Positions 33,618 through 42,495 of a stretch of 64,000 nt of DNA are shown here, one piece after another. The stretch covers positions 144,329 through 208,328 of the forward strand of contig JAFSQL010000006.1 of the NCBI GenBank assembly GCA_017446585.1, written 5' to 3'. Every line of letters starts with the position of its first letter. The stretch's first letter is position 1. Both the position numbers and the translations under genes were made by a program. Below the pieces are notes generated by a model that saw nothing but the letters and a program-made list of their open reading frames with translations, searched no databases and was not told the DNA's origin. Origin of the DNA: Paludibacteraceae bacterium (lineage in GTDB: Bacteria > Bacteroidota > Bacteroidia > Bacteroidales > Paludibacteraceae).

Positions 33618-34859
33618 ATGACTAAAAGTGAGGGCAAAGGAATTTGGCTGAACAGTGCCAAAATGATTACGGCCAACGGTGTGGGACAAATGTTTGTCTG
33701 GTTGGCGTATCCCTTGCTCACGAGGCTATACAGCCCGGACGAACTGGGCGAGATGAGCCTTTTCCTTGCCATTGTGGGTTTGCTGACCATTGCTGCGGCG
33801 GGACAATATGAACATGCAATCATGATAGAGAAACGTGACGAGGACGCAGGTTCCGCCACGTTTCTCTGTTTGCTGTTGAGCCTGTTGTTTTGCTTTTTGA
33901 CAGCAGGAGTAACTGCTGTTTTATCTTGGCAAGGTACGTTTCCTGATTTTGTCATTTGGATTGCTCCTCTTGTGTTGTTCTCTTCTTGGGGGTATATTTT
34001 AAGTTATTGGAACAATCGAAACTCGCAATTCAATCGTACGGCGTTTTATCAACTCTCAGAACGATTTGCGGCAACAGTTTCTCGAATCGTGTTCGGATGG
34101 ACAGGGTTTCATTCCTTTGGCTTAATAGTAGGTTCTGTTTTAGGTCAGTTTATCGGACTTTTTTCGTTCATTCCTTTTCGAAAAAAAGCTTTCCCATCGG
34201 TTAAGTTTCGAAAATTGTCTTCTTTGGCAAAAAAATGGCGTTCTTTCCCTTTGTTCGTTTTGCCACATAAGGAAATCAATGCCTTGGCGTTGAATATGCC
34301 TGTTTTCTTCTTCTCCGCTTGGTTCAACATGGCGGAGGTCGGTTTTTTTGCCCTTGCGGTCAACGTTGGGCTACGCCCCGTTTGGTCCTTTGGCAGGGCG
34401 GTTCACCAAGTCTATTATCAGAAAATGGGGCGTCATTTTGATTGTAAGAATTACAATGTGCGTCTCTTTCGAGGTATTTGTTTAAGTTATATTCGTTGGG
34501 CAATCCCGGTCGTTATTTTGCTCTATCTGACTTTGCCAATGCTTACCGAATGGCTCTTTGGCATTCAGTGGGTACGTGTCGGTAGTCTGTTACAAACCAT
34601 GCTTCCATGGATAGCGGCAAGCACGTTAGCGCAAATGCTCTCGTTTATTCCGAATGTCTATGCCAAGCAAGCGATCGCATTTATTTTTGAGATTATTATT
34701 GTTATCGTTGAGTCACTTGTCCTTTTCATCGGTGTTTTGGTCGGTAATTTAGAAATGGCAGTATCCTTGCTTTCCATTGCGTGTTCTTTAGTAGCAATGG
34801 CTCAATTGACATGGTATTACCTTATTATTCGTTCGGGGAAACGTGGTTTTTCTAAATAG
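33618..34859 (+). CDS. Polysaccharide flippase (Wzx-like, MOP superfamily)
   Basis: A 413-residue inner-membrane protein with about 10-12 hydrophobic segments. Its opening, [22 protein letters not shown]...[16 protein letters not shown], is typical of lipopolysaccharide and capsule flippases, and the arrangement of charged loops between helix pairs fits MOP exporters. It probably flips a lipid-linked sugar unit from the cytoplasmic to the periplasmic face. It starts 3 bases after pyrE. A second, longer flippase of the same superfamily lies 0.6 kb downstream on the other strand. Confidence 0.82.
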   Translation: MTKSEGKGIWLNSAKMITANGVGQMFVWLAYPLLTRLYSPDELGEMSLFLAIVGLLTIAAAGQYEHAIMIEKRDEDAGSATFLCLLLSLLFCFLTAGVTAVLSWQGTFPDFVIWIAPLVLFSSWGYILSYWNNRNSQFNRTAFYQLSERFAATVSRIVFGWTGFHSFGLIVGSVLGQFIGLFSFIPFRKKAFPSVKFRKLSSLAKKWRSFPLFVLPHKEINALALNMPVFFFSAWFNMAEVGFFALAVNVGLRPVWSFGRAVHQVYYQKMGRHFDCKNYNVRLFRGICLSYIRWAIPVVILLYLTLPMLTEWLFGIQWVRVGSLLQTMLPWIAASTLAQMLSFIPNVYAKQAIAFIFEIIIVIVESLVLFIGVLVGNLEMAVSLLSIACSLVAMAQLTWYYLIIRSGKRGFSK

Positions 34860-34900
34860 GTGTAGTTTTGAGACGTGAAAGCATTTTGCGAAAAAAAAGT

Positions 34901-34908
34901 TATATTTG
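34901..34908 (+). promoter_or_regulatory. -7 element (TATATTTG) for mscL
   Basis: An exact TAnnTTTG match stands 31 bases before the mscL ATG at 34940 and rules out the longer frame beginning at 34868. The nearest TTTG (34885-34888) is only 12 bp upstream, so the -33 element is unclear. Confidence 0.55.
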
Positions 34909-34939
34909 CGTAGTTGTTAACCTAATATCTGAAAAGTAT

Positions 34940-35365
34940 ATGAGCAAATTTTTAGATGAATTCAAAGCGTTTGCTGTTAAAGGCAATGCTGTTGACATGG
35001 CTGTCGGTGTCATCATCGGTGGTGCGTTCGGCAAGATCGTTTCTTCAATCGTCAATGACATTATCATGCCTCCCATTGGTTGGTTGATTGGTGGTGTAAA
35101 TTTTTCCGACCTCAAGGCTACATTGCCTGTCAACCCATTGAGTGAAAGCGCGGAGCCTGTAACCATCAACTACGGTGCGTTCATCCAAACTACTATCGAC
35201 TTCATCATTATCGCCTTCTGCGTTTTCTTGCTTGTCAAGGGCATCACCAGCCTTGCAAATAAAGCGTCGAAGAAAAAAGAGGAAGAAGCGGCCGCTGCTC
35301 CTCCTGCTCCGTCAAAGGAGGAAGTATTGCTTACTGAAATTCGTGATTTGTTGAAGAAGCAGTAA
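34940..35365 (+). CDS. mscL: Large-conductance mechanosensitive channel MscL
   Basis: MscL opens under membrane tension to release solutes after osmotic downshock. The 141-residue product has the classic N-terminal helix and first membrane helix ([42 protein letters not shown]), a short periplasmic loop (NFSDLKATL), the second membrane helix ([21 protein letters not shown]) and a cytoplasmic C-terminal helix ([15 protein letters not shown]) that bundles the pentamer. The Ala-rich, Pro-rich linker before that helix is somewhat long. A good terminator follows. Confidence 0.97.
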   Translation: MSKFLDEFKAFAVKGNAVDMAVGVIIGGAFGKIVSSIVNDIIMPPIGWLIGGVNFSDLKATLPVNPLSESAEPVTINYGAFIQTTIDFIIIAFCVFLLVKGITSLANKASKKKEEEAAAAPPAPSKEEVLLTEIRDLLKKQ

Positions 35366-35385
35366 TGCTCTAAAAGATACATGAG

Positions 35386-35417
35386 AAAGCCCCGATGTTT
35401 AATGACATCGGGGCTTT
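35386..35417. terminator. Bidirectional intrinsic terminator after mscL
   Basis: AAAGCCCCGATGT (35386-35398) and ACATCGGGGCTTT (35405-35417) pair perfectly over 13 bp around a 6-base loop, followed by TGTTA. It lies between the convergent mscL and the leftward flippase and can stop both. Confidence 0.88.
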
Positions 35418-35440
35418 TGTTATACCTTTTTTCTTTGTCT

Positions 35441-36934
35441 TTATCGGAAGAATCTTCCTATGACAGGAATGGCTTTCAGAGGTAGGTCACGACGAACAAT
35501 CAAACCGATGTATGCCATGGTAAGAAGTGCCCGAACCGAATAGTCTATCCAGAGGTTGCCTGTCGTGACAAAATAACTAATGCCTAACAATGCAAGAGCA
35601 ACCACGGTGTAGATGGCAAGATCCTTCATCGGATAAGAAATAGGGAAGTATTTCTGCCCTAAGACATAAGAAATTAACATGATGACAAGATAGCATGTCA
35701 ACGATGCCCAAGCGGCTCCCATATAGCCAATGCGAGGTACTAAGACGACATTCATGCCAACAATGATGACCAATCCTATCAGGGACAAGTACGCTCCCCA
35801 TTGCGTTCTGTCCGTTAACTTATACCAAAGCGACAGATTAAAATAGATGCCTTGAAACAGATAAGAGGCCAAAATGATAGGAACAATCTTCAGTCCTTCC
35901 CAATAACTCTGTGCGATAAGAATCTTGAGCAGGTCAACGTAGAAAATCATCACCATGCATATCAGAAGGGCAAAAATCACATAAAACTTCATGGCGTCGG
36001 CATATGCCGCTTTACTCTCTCGGTCTTTGTGTTGTGCGAAGACAAATGGTTCATAAGCGAAGCGAAATGCTTGCGTGAACATCATCATGACCATTGCGAC
36101 CTTAAAGCATGCGCCATAAATGCCCAATTGTCGTAATCCTTCCTCTCCGGGGGCAAGATAAGGGAATAAGATTTTATCGATAGTTTGATTCATGATGCCC
36201 GCTATGCCTAACACTAACAGTGGGAGAGAATAGTGCAACATCTTTTTCAGTAAGCCCCAGTCAGGTTTGAATGTCGCTTCAAAAATGTCAGGCAGGAGCA
36301 TAATCAACACCGTGATGGTTGAAATGGCATTCGCTATGATGATATATCCCACGCCATAGTTTTCATTATAGAACCACGAAATCGCTTCAGGTGCGTGGTG
36401 ATGAATCATAGGGCAAATCACCAAGAAAAAGATATTGAAGAAGATGTTGACGACAATAGTCAGAATCTTCAACATGGCAAAGCGCATGGCCTTTTGCTTA
36501 TAACGGAGATAGGCAAAAGGGATGGCGGTGAAAGCGTCAATAGCGACTACGCATCCCATGATAGCGATGAACTCCCGATGACTTTCATATCCTAACGCAT
36601 CTGCAATGGGACGATGAAATAGCAAGAGAAACAAAATGAATAGTCCCGAAGTTGATGCCAAGGAGCATAGCGTGGTCCCATACACTTGTGAGGCTCGTTC
36701 TTGCTCTTTGTTTACATATCGGAAAAAACCGGTTTCCATACCATAGGTCAATATGACCAAAGCCAAGGCTGTCCATGCGTAGAGGTTCGTCACAATGCCA
36801 TAGTCTCCAGGCGAGGTCAGCACATAAGTGTACATGGGAACCAAGCACCAGTTCAGAAATTTTCCGACAATGCTTGACAAACCATAGATGGCGGTTTCTT
36901 TCGCCAACGTTTTCATCTTTCTGTTTTCGCCCAT
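35441..36934 (-). CDS. Lipopolysaccharide biosynthesis flippase (MOP superfamily)
   Basis: A 497-residue polytopic protein with about 14 membrane segments in the MOP flippase pattern: KETAIYGLSSIVGKFLNWCLVPMYTYVL at the start and the paired-helix layout through to the C-terminus. It is longer than the first flippase. An internal start (MKTLAKETAIYG) six codons in is possible. It is the last gene of a leftward operon with rpiB, thiL, a GT9 glycosyltransferase and a DUF4254 gene, so it probably exports the glycan those enzymes help build. It begins 12 bases after the rpiB stop. Confidence 0.85.
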   Translation of the reverse strand: MGENRKMKTLAKETAIYGLSSIVGKFLNWCLVPMYTYVLTSPGDYGIVTNLYAWTALALVILTYGMETGFFRYVNKEQERASQVYGTTLCSLASTSGLFILFLLLFHRPIADALGYESHREFIAIMGCVVAIDAFTAIPFAYLRYKQKAMRFAMLKILTIVVNIFFNIFFLVICPMIHHHAPEAISWFYNENYGVGYIIIANAISTITVLIMLLPDIFEATFKPDWGLLKKMLHYSLPLLVLGIAGIMNQTIDKILFPYLAPGEEGLRQLGIYGACFKVAMVMMMFTQAFRFAYEPFVFAQHKDRESKAAYADAMKFYVIFALLICMVMIFYVDLLKILIAQSYWEGLKIVPIILASYLFQGIYFNLSLWYKLTDRTQWGAYLSLIGLVIIVGMNVVLVPRIGYMGAAWASLTCYLVIMLISYVLGQKYFPISYPMKDLAIYTVVALALLGISYFVTTGNLWIDYSVRALLTMAYIGLIVRRDLPLKAIPVIGRFFR

Positions 36935-36946
36935 GTCGTAATGCTA

Positions 36947-37399
36947 TTACTTGTCAAGGGCGATTTTCTGAACCCTCTTCACGTGACGACCACCTTCAAA
37001 GTCTGTTTTGAAGAATTCATCGACAATTTCAAAGGCTTTTTCTTGGCTGATAAAACGTGCGGGCATGGAAAGCACGTTTGCGTCATTATGTTGGCGAGCC
37101 AGATGTGCCAATTCCACATCCCAGCAAAGTGCGCAACGTATGCCTTGGTGTTTGTTTGCCGTCATTGAAATGCCATTGCCACTGCCACAAATGGCGATGC
37201 CAAAATCAAACTCTTGTCCTTCTACGGCAGATGCCATAGGATGGGCAAAGTCGGGATAGTCGCAACTCTCGGTGCTGTAAGTGCCAAAATCTTTGGTCTC
37301 TGCTCCGGCGGCTTTCAGTTTGGCAATGACTGCCTGTTTCAGTTCAAACCCCGCATGGTCGCTTGCCAATGCGATTTTCAGTTCTCCAAGTGCTTTCAT
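36947..37399 (-). CDS. rpiB: Ribose 5-phosphate isomerase B
   Basis: RpiB interconverts ribose 5-phosphate and ribulose 5-phosphate. The 150-residue product starts MKALGELKIALASDHAGFELK and shows the active site: SDHAG, the catalytic Cys in IAICGSGNGISMTANK, and RCALCWDVELAHLARQHNDANVLSMP. The upstream extension to 37504 is Ser/Arg-rich and overlaps thiL, so it was rejected. It sits between thiL and the second flippase with short gaps, and its enzymatic partner rpe lies 5 kb away in another operon. Confidence 0.95.
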   Translation of the reverse strand: MKALGELKIALASDHAGFELKQAVIAKLKAAGAETKDFGTYSTESCDYPDFAHPMASAVEGQEFDFGIAICGSGNGISMTANKHQGIRCALCWDVELAHLARQHNDANVLSMPARFISQEKAFEIVDEFFKTDFEGGRHVKRVQKIALDK

Positions 37400-37419
37400 A
37401 TCGTGTGTTTTTGAGTTTT

Positions 37420-38445
37420 TCAAAATGCTGTGAATCCTTGTGCTTTCAGAGCAAATTCTTGACCCTGTCGGGTGACTAAGTTCATCCCTTGATCCGCTTT
37501 GCAAATATGACCGATCAGATGAACATCTTCCACTTGCTCTACCAAATCGTGCAGTTCCAAAGGAACGGTGAAAAGTAATTCGTAGTCCTCGCCTCCGTTC
37601 ATGGCGGCTGTTACCAAAGGTATATTAAATTCTTCAGCGGTCGCTGCCGTTTGATAGTCTATAGGTAATCGATCTTCAAAAACACGACAGCCTACGCCAC
37701 TGGCTTTGCAAATATGTATCAATTCAGATGACAGACCATCCGAAATGTCCATCATGGAGGTAGGGACAATGCCCTTCTCTGCCAAATGTCGAATAACGTC
37801 CATGCGGGCTTCTGGTTTCAATTGGCGTTGCAAAATATATTCACGACCGGCAAAGTCTGGTTGCACGTCTTCTGCCTTCTTCGTGTTGCGGAATACGGCT
37901 TTTTCTCGTTCCAATATTTGCAATCCCATATATGCCGCGCCTAAGTCTCCACTGACGCAAATCAGGTCATTTTCTTTTGCCCCCGATCGATAAACAGCCT
38001 TCCCTTTGTCAACAGAACCAAGAGCGGTAATACTAATGGTCAGACCGGTCAATGAGGAACAAGTGTCTCCTCCCACCAAATCCACGCCATGAGCGTCACA
38101 TGCGGCAATCATGCCAGCATACAATTGCTCGATGTCTTCCACACTGAATTTTTTTGAAATGCCCAATGATACAGTGATTTGTTTCGGCGTTCCATTCATG
38201 GCATAAATGTCGGACAAATTGACCATGACGGCTTTATAGCCTAAGTGTTTCAATGGAACGTAGGTAAGGTCAAAATGAACGCCTTCCAACAACAAGTCGG
38301 TAGTTACCAATGTTTGTTGTTTCCCGTATTCAAGGATAGCGGCATCGTCTCCGACACCTTTCACGGTCTCACTGTTGTGAATCTCAATGGCTTCTGTCAA
38401 GTGTTTGATGAGTCCGAACTCTCCTAATTCCGATATCTGTGTCAT
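37420..38445 (-). CDS. thiL: Thiamine-monophosphate kinase
   Basis: ThiL phosphorylates thiamine monophosphate to the active cofactor thiamine diphosphate. The 341-residue protein has the AIR-synthase-like fold motifs: GELGLI-like start (ISELGEFGLIKHL), GDDAAIL, TTDLLLEGVHFDL, VNLSDIYAMNG, VGGDTCSS and DISDGLSSEL. It is the middle gene of the leftward envelope operon. No other thiamine gene is in the window. Confidence 0.95.
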   Translation of the reverse strand: MTQISELGEFGLIKHLTEAIEIHNSETVKGVGDDAAILEYGKQQTLVTTDLLLEGVHFDLTYVPLKHLGYKAVMVNLSDIYAMNGTPKQITVSLGISKKFSVEDIEQLYAGMIAACDAHGVDLVGGDTCSSLTGLTISITALGSVDKGKAVYRSGAKENDLICVSGDLGAAYMGLQILEREKAVFRNTKKAEDVQPDFAGREYILQRQLKPEARMDVIRHLAEKGIVPTSMMDISDGLSSELIHICKASGVGCRVFEDRLPIDYQTAATAEEFNIPLVTAAMNGGEDYELLFTVPLELHDLVEQVEDVHLIGHICKADQGMNLVTRQGQEFALKAQGFTAF

Positions 38446-38450
38446 AATCT

Positions 38451-39533
38451 TTATGATGCGCTTACTGCCAATTCAATTTTTTCTTCTATCATCTCGGGGG
38501 TGATTTTATGAAGGCATTCGTAGGCGGAGTCTCCCTTCTTATGACAATGAACGTTGCCGAAGATAGAACAAGGACGGCATGACAAATCAATGTCCACGAT
38601 GTTTCCTTCATTTTGTTTCCAGCCCAAGAAACCAGCGTAATAGTGCGTTGCACCCCAGATGGAGACAACTTTTGTGTCAACTAATGATGCCAAATGCATA
38701 TTGGCACTATCCATCGAAATCATGACATCCAATTTGCTCATCAATCGGAGTTCATCTGGCAAGTAGGTGTGCGGAGGCATCACCCTTACGTTCTCACCAT
38801 TTCTTTTTGCCCATTTGTGCATGACGGACTTTTCTCCTTCACCGTGACCGAACAGGAAGATGCGATAATCCTCATGTTGTCCCAAGAGGTCTATGAGTTG
38901 TCCCATTTGTTTCAGGGGATAAATCTTGCCTTTGTGACCTGCAAATGGAGCAACTCCAATCCATTTCTCTCCGTTGCGTTTTTCGCCTCCGAGTTGATTT
39001 AGGAAGTCTGTTTCGAGGATGATTTTTTTCCCGTCAAAGATGGAGTGGAAATCCAATGGAAATTGAAATCCCATTTCCCCAAAAACTTGTTTGTATCGTT
39101 CAAAACCGTTTTTGAGTGGTTTCCCCAATCCTTTGGCTCCTTTGCTGACAAGTTCTCGTTTCTCTTTTCTTCCTTTGTCAATATGAACGATTTTGGCTCG
39201 GCTTGAAAGGCGGAAGAGGAAACAGAGCAGGCGTGAACGCAATACGCCATGCAGGTCAGCAATGTACTTGAATTTGTATTCCGAGCGAAGTCGCCACCAA
39301 ACTTTGAAAATGCCGAACAAACCTTTGTCTCCGCCATGTCGGTCAAAATGTTTGACTTTCACGTTGGGCAAGTTGTCAAACATTGGGTCATAGCCATAGG
39401 TGGTCAAGACAACCAAGTTCAGCGACGGATATTTCTTCATCAATGAGTGAAGGACAGGAACGGTCATTGCTACATCGCCCATGGCACTTAATCGTATCAC
39501 GAGCATTCGACCATTTTCTTCCGTTCTTTTCAT
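38451..39533 (-). CDS. Glycosyltransferase family 9 (heptosyltransferase-like)
   Basis: The product of about 350-360 residues has the GT9 pattern of ADP-heptose:LPS heptosyltransferases: MLVIRLSAMGDVAMTVPVLH at the nucleotide-sugar end, then YIADLHGVLRSRL, WIGVAPFAGHKGKIYP, ISMDSANMHLASLV and VSIWGATHYYAGFLGW. It likely adds a sugar to the lipid A-core in the cytoplasm. The first nine residues (MKRTEENGR) are optional, since another ATG begins the family motif. It follows a DUF4254 gene, a pairing seen in Bacteroidales LPS loci. Confidence 0.9.
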   Translation of the reverse strand: MKRTEENGRMLVIRLSAMGDVAMTVPVLHSLMKKYPSLNLVVLTTYGYDPMFDNLPNVKVKHFDRHGGDKGLFGIFKVWWRLRSEYKFKYIADLHGVLRSRLLCFLFRLSSRAKIVHIDKGRKEKRELVSKGAKGLGKPLKNGFERYKQVFGEMGFQFPLDFHSIFDGKKIILETDFLNQLGGEKRNGEKWIGVAPFAGHKGKIYPLKQMGQLIDLLGQHEDYRIFLFGHGEGEKSVMHKWAKRNGENVRVMPPHTYLPDELRLMSKLDVMISMDSANMHLASLVDTKVVSIWGATHYYAGFLGWKQNEGNIVDIDLSCRPCSIFGNVHCHKKGDSAYECLHKITPEMIEEKIELAVSAS

Positions 39534-39586
39534 TTTTCTCCTTGTAATCTTTTTTATGAGTTAAGGTTGCCGATGATTTCCAGAAT

Positions 39587-40189
39587 TTATTTCTTTCCGT
39601 ACAGAATAGGATTTGTGTCTGTGTCGTTATACATTTTCATTTGCTTGTACACTTTCATGTACTTCCGTCCCGCTTCGATGTCTTCAAACAATTGTTCGAT
39701 GGCGGTTGATAAGTCTGCTTGTTGGGTGAGTAGCACGTCCAATTTCTTGCCGCACTTTTCTTTGTGTTCCGTAGTGGCGTCAACACGCTCTGCCTCTTCA
39801 CGCATGTGATAAATTTTCAATGCCAAGATGGACAGACGGTCAATCGCCCATGCGGGACTTTCCGTATTGATGGTGGCATCGTCTTTTACTTTTACCTCAT
39901 TGTATTTTTGCAAGAAGTAACTGTCAATCATTTCAACCATGTCCGTGCGATCCTGATTGGACTTGTCAATGCGACGTTTGATTTTCAAAGCCTCTTCCGG
40001 ATTGATTTCCGGATCGCGAATGATGTCTTCCAAGTGCCATTGCACTGTGTCTATCCAGCATTTTGCATACAACACCGCTTCAATGCCTTCTGAGTAAGGG
40101 TTTTGTATGGGGGTGTCAACGTTATCTGTCTTATGATAGTCATTGATGACTTCGTTGAAAATTTCGTTGGCTCTTTCAGTGAATTTCAT
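39587..40189 (-). CDS. DUF4254 domain protein
   Basis: A 200-residue, mostly helical soluble protein starting MKFTERANEIFNEVINDYHKTD. It contains the DUF4254 features: NPYSEGIEAVLYAKCWIDTVQWHLED, DNQDR-type helix (IDKSNQDRTDMVEMID) and WAIDRLSILALKIYHM. Its function is unknown, but it recurs next to LPS glycosyltransferases. I rejected the longer frame from 40240 because that ATG lies inside the -7 element TATCTTTG. It is the first gene of the leftward operon that contains the GT9 enzyme, thiL, rpiB and a flippase. Confidence 0.85.
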   Translation of the reverse strand: MKFTERANEIFNEVINDYHKTDNVDTPIQNPYSEGIEAVLYAKCWIDTVQWHLEDIIRDPEINPEEALKIKRRIDKSNQDRTDMVEMIDSYFLQKYNEVKVKDDATINTESPAWAIDRLSILALKIYHMREEAERVDATTEHKEKCGKKLDVLLTQQADLSTAIEQLFEDIEAGRKYMKVYKQMKMYNDTDTNPILYGKK

Positions 40190-40237
40190 AAGGTTTTCTG
40201 TTTTTGATGGTTTTCGTAAAGTATGTTTCGTGAATGA

Positions 40238-40245
40238 CAAAGATA
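40238..40245 (-). promoter_or_regulatory. -7 element (TATCTTTG) of the DUF4254-GT9-thiL-rpiB operon
   Basis: An exact TAnnTTTG match stands 48 bases before the DUF4254 start codon and just downstream of the comEC stop. It fixes the start of the operon and of the first gene. Confidence 0.6.
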
Positions 40246-40285
40246 AAGAAAAATGCGTTTGCCAAGTCTATAATCTTGCTACGAA

Positions 40286-41842
40286 TCAAACGCTTGCAAT
40301 CAAACAGAGCAGCAAAAGTACTATCAAGGTCATGAAGACAATAGCCTTCCAAGGCTGCTTGTCATGGGCATAGAGCCCAAGAAACAATAAGGCGGCGGAG
40401 GCTATAAGTGATTGCGGCGTGTTAAATTCGACATGTATTTGAGCCCACGCCATGCTTGATGTCCAATCTATAACATGCGCCATGCATGCGACTAATAAAT
40501 CCGTGAGACTGCTCAAGCATGTTCCGACAAGGGGAATGTGACATAGCGCAAGCATGAAAATTGAAGACCAAACAACGGCAGTTGTCAATGGAATCAATAG
40601 TAGGTTTGACAGCAGAAAGGTGAATGTGAAAATGTTGAAAACCTTTAACTGTATGGGCAATATGGCGACTTGTGCCGCTGTGGTCACCGATAGTGCATTC
40701 CAAATAGTGCGTGCGAAAGTGTTGAAAGCTTTTTCTCCTTTTCTCTTGAATCGTTCCTTTGGGCTAATATCACCCTTGCCTTGAGCATAAAGTTCGGTCG
40801 CACGTTGTGCTTCCCATCTTTTCTCTATCTGCATCAAAGGTCCGATGAAGAGAAAGATTCCTGTTACGGCGACATAAGTCATTTGAAAAGAGGTCAGAAA
40901 CAATTGATGAGGCTCAAAAAGTAATATGACAAAGGCACTGCCTGCCAAGAGGTTCCAATGAATAATCTCTCTACCCAATAAACGGTTGAGTAGCAAAAAG
41001 GTCATCATCAATACGGAGCGTGTTACGGGCGGTTCCAGTCCTGTAATGAAGGCGTAAAACCAGAGTGAAACAAGAGCGAGCCAATCTCTCAAATTCCATG
41101 AAACATTCAAATAGGATAGTGGTAATAGAAGAAAGTAAACAAGCGTCATTACCAATCCTGCGTGAAGTCCGCTTATCGCCAATAAATGGGCGACGCCACT
41201 ATTTCTGAATTTCTGATATGTTTCATCGTCCAATTGGTCTTTCACTCCCAATGTCATGGCTGCAATGATGGCGGTGTGTCGTTCTGACAGGCCTATGCTT
41301 CTCAGTCGTTGCCAAAGGTGCAGTCTTGCCTCTTGTGCCAATCGTTTGATACTTGTCCACCCATGCCAACCAGACAATGTGCCGGTAACCTTCCAATTCT
41401 TCTCGGCAACATAACCACAGGCTCCATAACCTTTGTGCCGTAGATACTCGCCATAATCGAAACCGTTTTCAAGAATGCCTGGACGATTCAGGACTGCCGT
41501 CACTTCAAGTGTGTCGCCAATCATGGGCATGACTTTTCCTTCCGATTGGCGAAGAAACACGATGGCTCTACCATAGGCTTCTGTCTCGGAAGCAATAATT
41601 TCGCATCCTACGTTCCAGGTCTTGGGTCGTTCTTTCCCATTTTCACATACGACACAGCGATAGGCGCTTTTCTGTTTGGTGACGGGGAAAAATTGATCCG
41701 CGTCTCTAAATGATTTTGGACAAAGAGAATCAAATGCGACAATAAGTAATGCCAACGCTCCTGTCAGCCAAACCATGGGCATTCGTCCAAGAGCACAGCG
41801 TATTCTTTCGTTTTTCCCGAGATTCAATATCGGTCGCGTCAA
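40286..41842 (-). CDS. ComEC/Rec2-family DNA-uptake channel protein
   Basis: A 518-residue inner-membrane protein. The N-terminal part has the DUF4131 region with an extracytoplasmic OB-like domain (about 45-160). The Competence domain follows, with GLSERHTAIIAAMTLGVKD, GVAHLLAISGLHAGLVM and TGLEPPVTRSVLMM, and about 8-10 membrane helices. The C-terminal metallo-beta-lactamase domain of Bacillus ComEC is missing, and the protein is short even for that truncated form. ComEC normally imports single-stranded DNA in natural transformation. It is the last gene of fmt-rpe-comEC, 2 bases after rpe. Confidence 0.88.
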   Translation of the reverse strand: MTRPILNLGKNERIRCALGRMPMVWLTGALALLIVAFDSLCPKSFRDADQFFPVTKQKSAYRCVVCENGKERPKTWNVGCEIIASETEAYGRAIVFLRQSEGKVMPMIGDTLEVTAVLNRPGILENGFDYGEYLRHKGYGACGYVAEKNWKVTGTLSGWHGWTSIKRLAQEARLHLWQRLRSIGLSERHTAIIAAMTLGVKDQLDDETYQKFRNSGVAHLLAISGLHAGLVMTLVYFLLLPLSYLNVSWNLRDWLALVSLWFYAFITGLEPPVTRSVLMMTFLLLNRLLGREIIHWNLLAGSAFVILLFEPHQLFLTSFQMTYVAVTGIFLFIGPLMQIEKRWEAQRATELYAQGKGDISPKERFKRKGEKAFNTFARTIWNALSVTTAAQVAILPIQLKVFNIFTFTFLLSNLLLIPLTTAVVWSSIFMLALCHIPLVGTCLSSLTDLLVACMAHVIDWTSSMAWAQIHVEFNTPQSLIASAALLFLGLYAHDKQPWKAIVFMTLIVLLLLCLIASV

Positions 41843-41844
41843 TA

Positions 41845-42495
41845 TTATAATTGTTTGAACTCCTTGATGCGTTGTTCCGCGTTTGGAACGCCAAAGACAG
41901 AACTTCCTGCCACTAAGGCGTCAGCACCTCTTTTCAATAGTTCTGGCGCATTTTCAAGGTTGACCCCACCGTCGATTTCTATCAAGAAGTTCAGCCCCAA
42001 ACGTTCACGCATGGCGGCTAATCGCTCCACTTTATTGTAAGTCCGTTCTATGAATTTCTGTCCGCCATAGCCTGGGTTCACCGACATCAAGAGCACCATG
42101 TCCACATCTTCCAATGAGTCTTCCAAAACTTCAACGGGAGTGTGTGGATTCAAAGTTACGGCAGCCTTCATGCGTTGGTCGTGAATGGCGTTAAGTGTTC
42201 TGTTCAAATGGCGGCTGGCCTCGTAGTGAACGTTAAGTATGTCCGCCCCCGCTTCCTTGAAACGTTCAATCCATTTTTCCGGTTCAACAATCATCAAGTG
42301 AACGTCAAGAGGTTTTCGACTTTTCTCTTGCAGCACTTTCATGATGGGCATTCCAAACGAAATGTTTGGCACGAACACGCCATCCATCACGTCCACGTGA
42401 ATCCAGTCTGCGTCGGAGCGATTCAGCATTTCTATTTCTTCGTCTAATTTTCCAAAGTCTGCTGACAACAAGGAGGGTGACAAAATCATGCTCAT
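41845..42495 (-). CDS. rpe: Ribulose-phosphate 3-epimerase
   Basis: Rpe interconverts ribulose 5-phosphate and xylulose 5-phosphate. The 216-residue TIM-barrel protein shows ILSPSLLSADFGKLDEEI, WIHVDVMDGVFVPNISFG, LDVHLMIVEPEKWI, VLLMSVNPGYGGQKF and IEIDGGVNLENAPEL, which hold the metal-binding His/Asp residues and the phosphate loop. Its ATG overlaps the fmt stop by four bases, showing translational coupling. The length is standard. Confidence 0.96.
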   Translation of the reverse strand: MSMILSPSLLSADFGKLDEEIEMLNRSDADWIHVDVMDGVFVPNISFGMPIMKVLQEKSRKPLDVHLMIVEPEKWIERFKEAGADILNVHYEASRHLNRTLNAIHDQRMKAAVTLNPHTPVEVLEDSLEDVDMVLLMSVNPGYGGQKFIERTYNKVERLAAMRERLGLNFLIEIDGGVNLENAPELLKRGADALVAGSSVFGVPNAEQRIKEFKQL

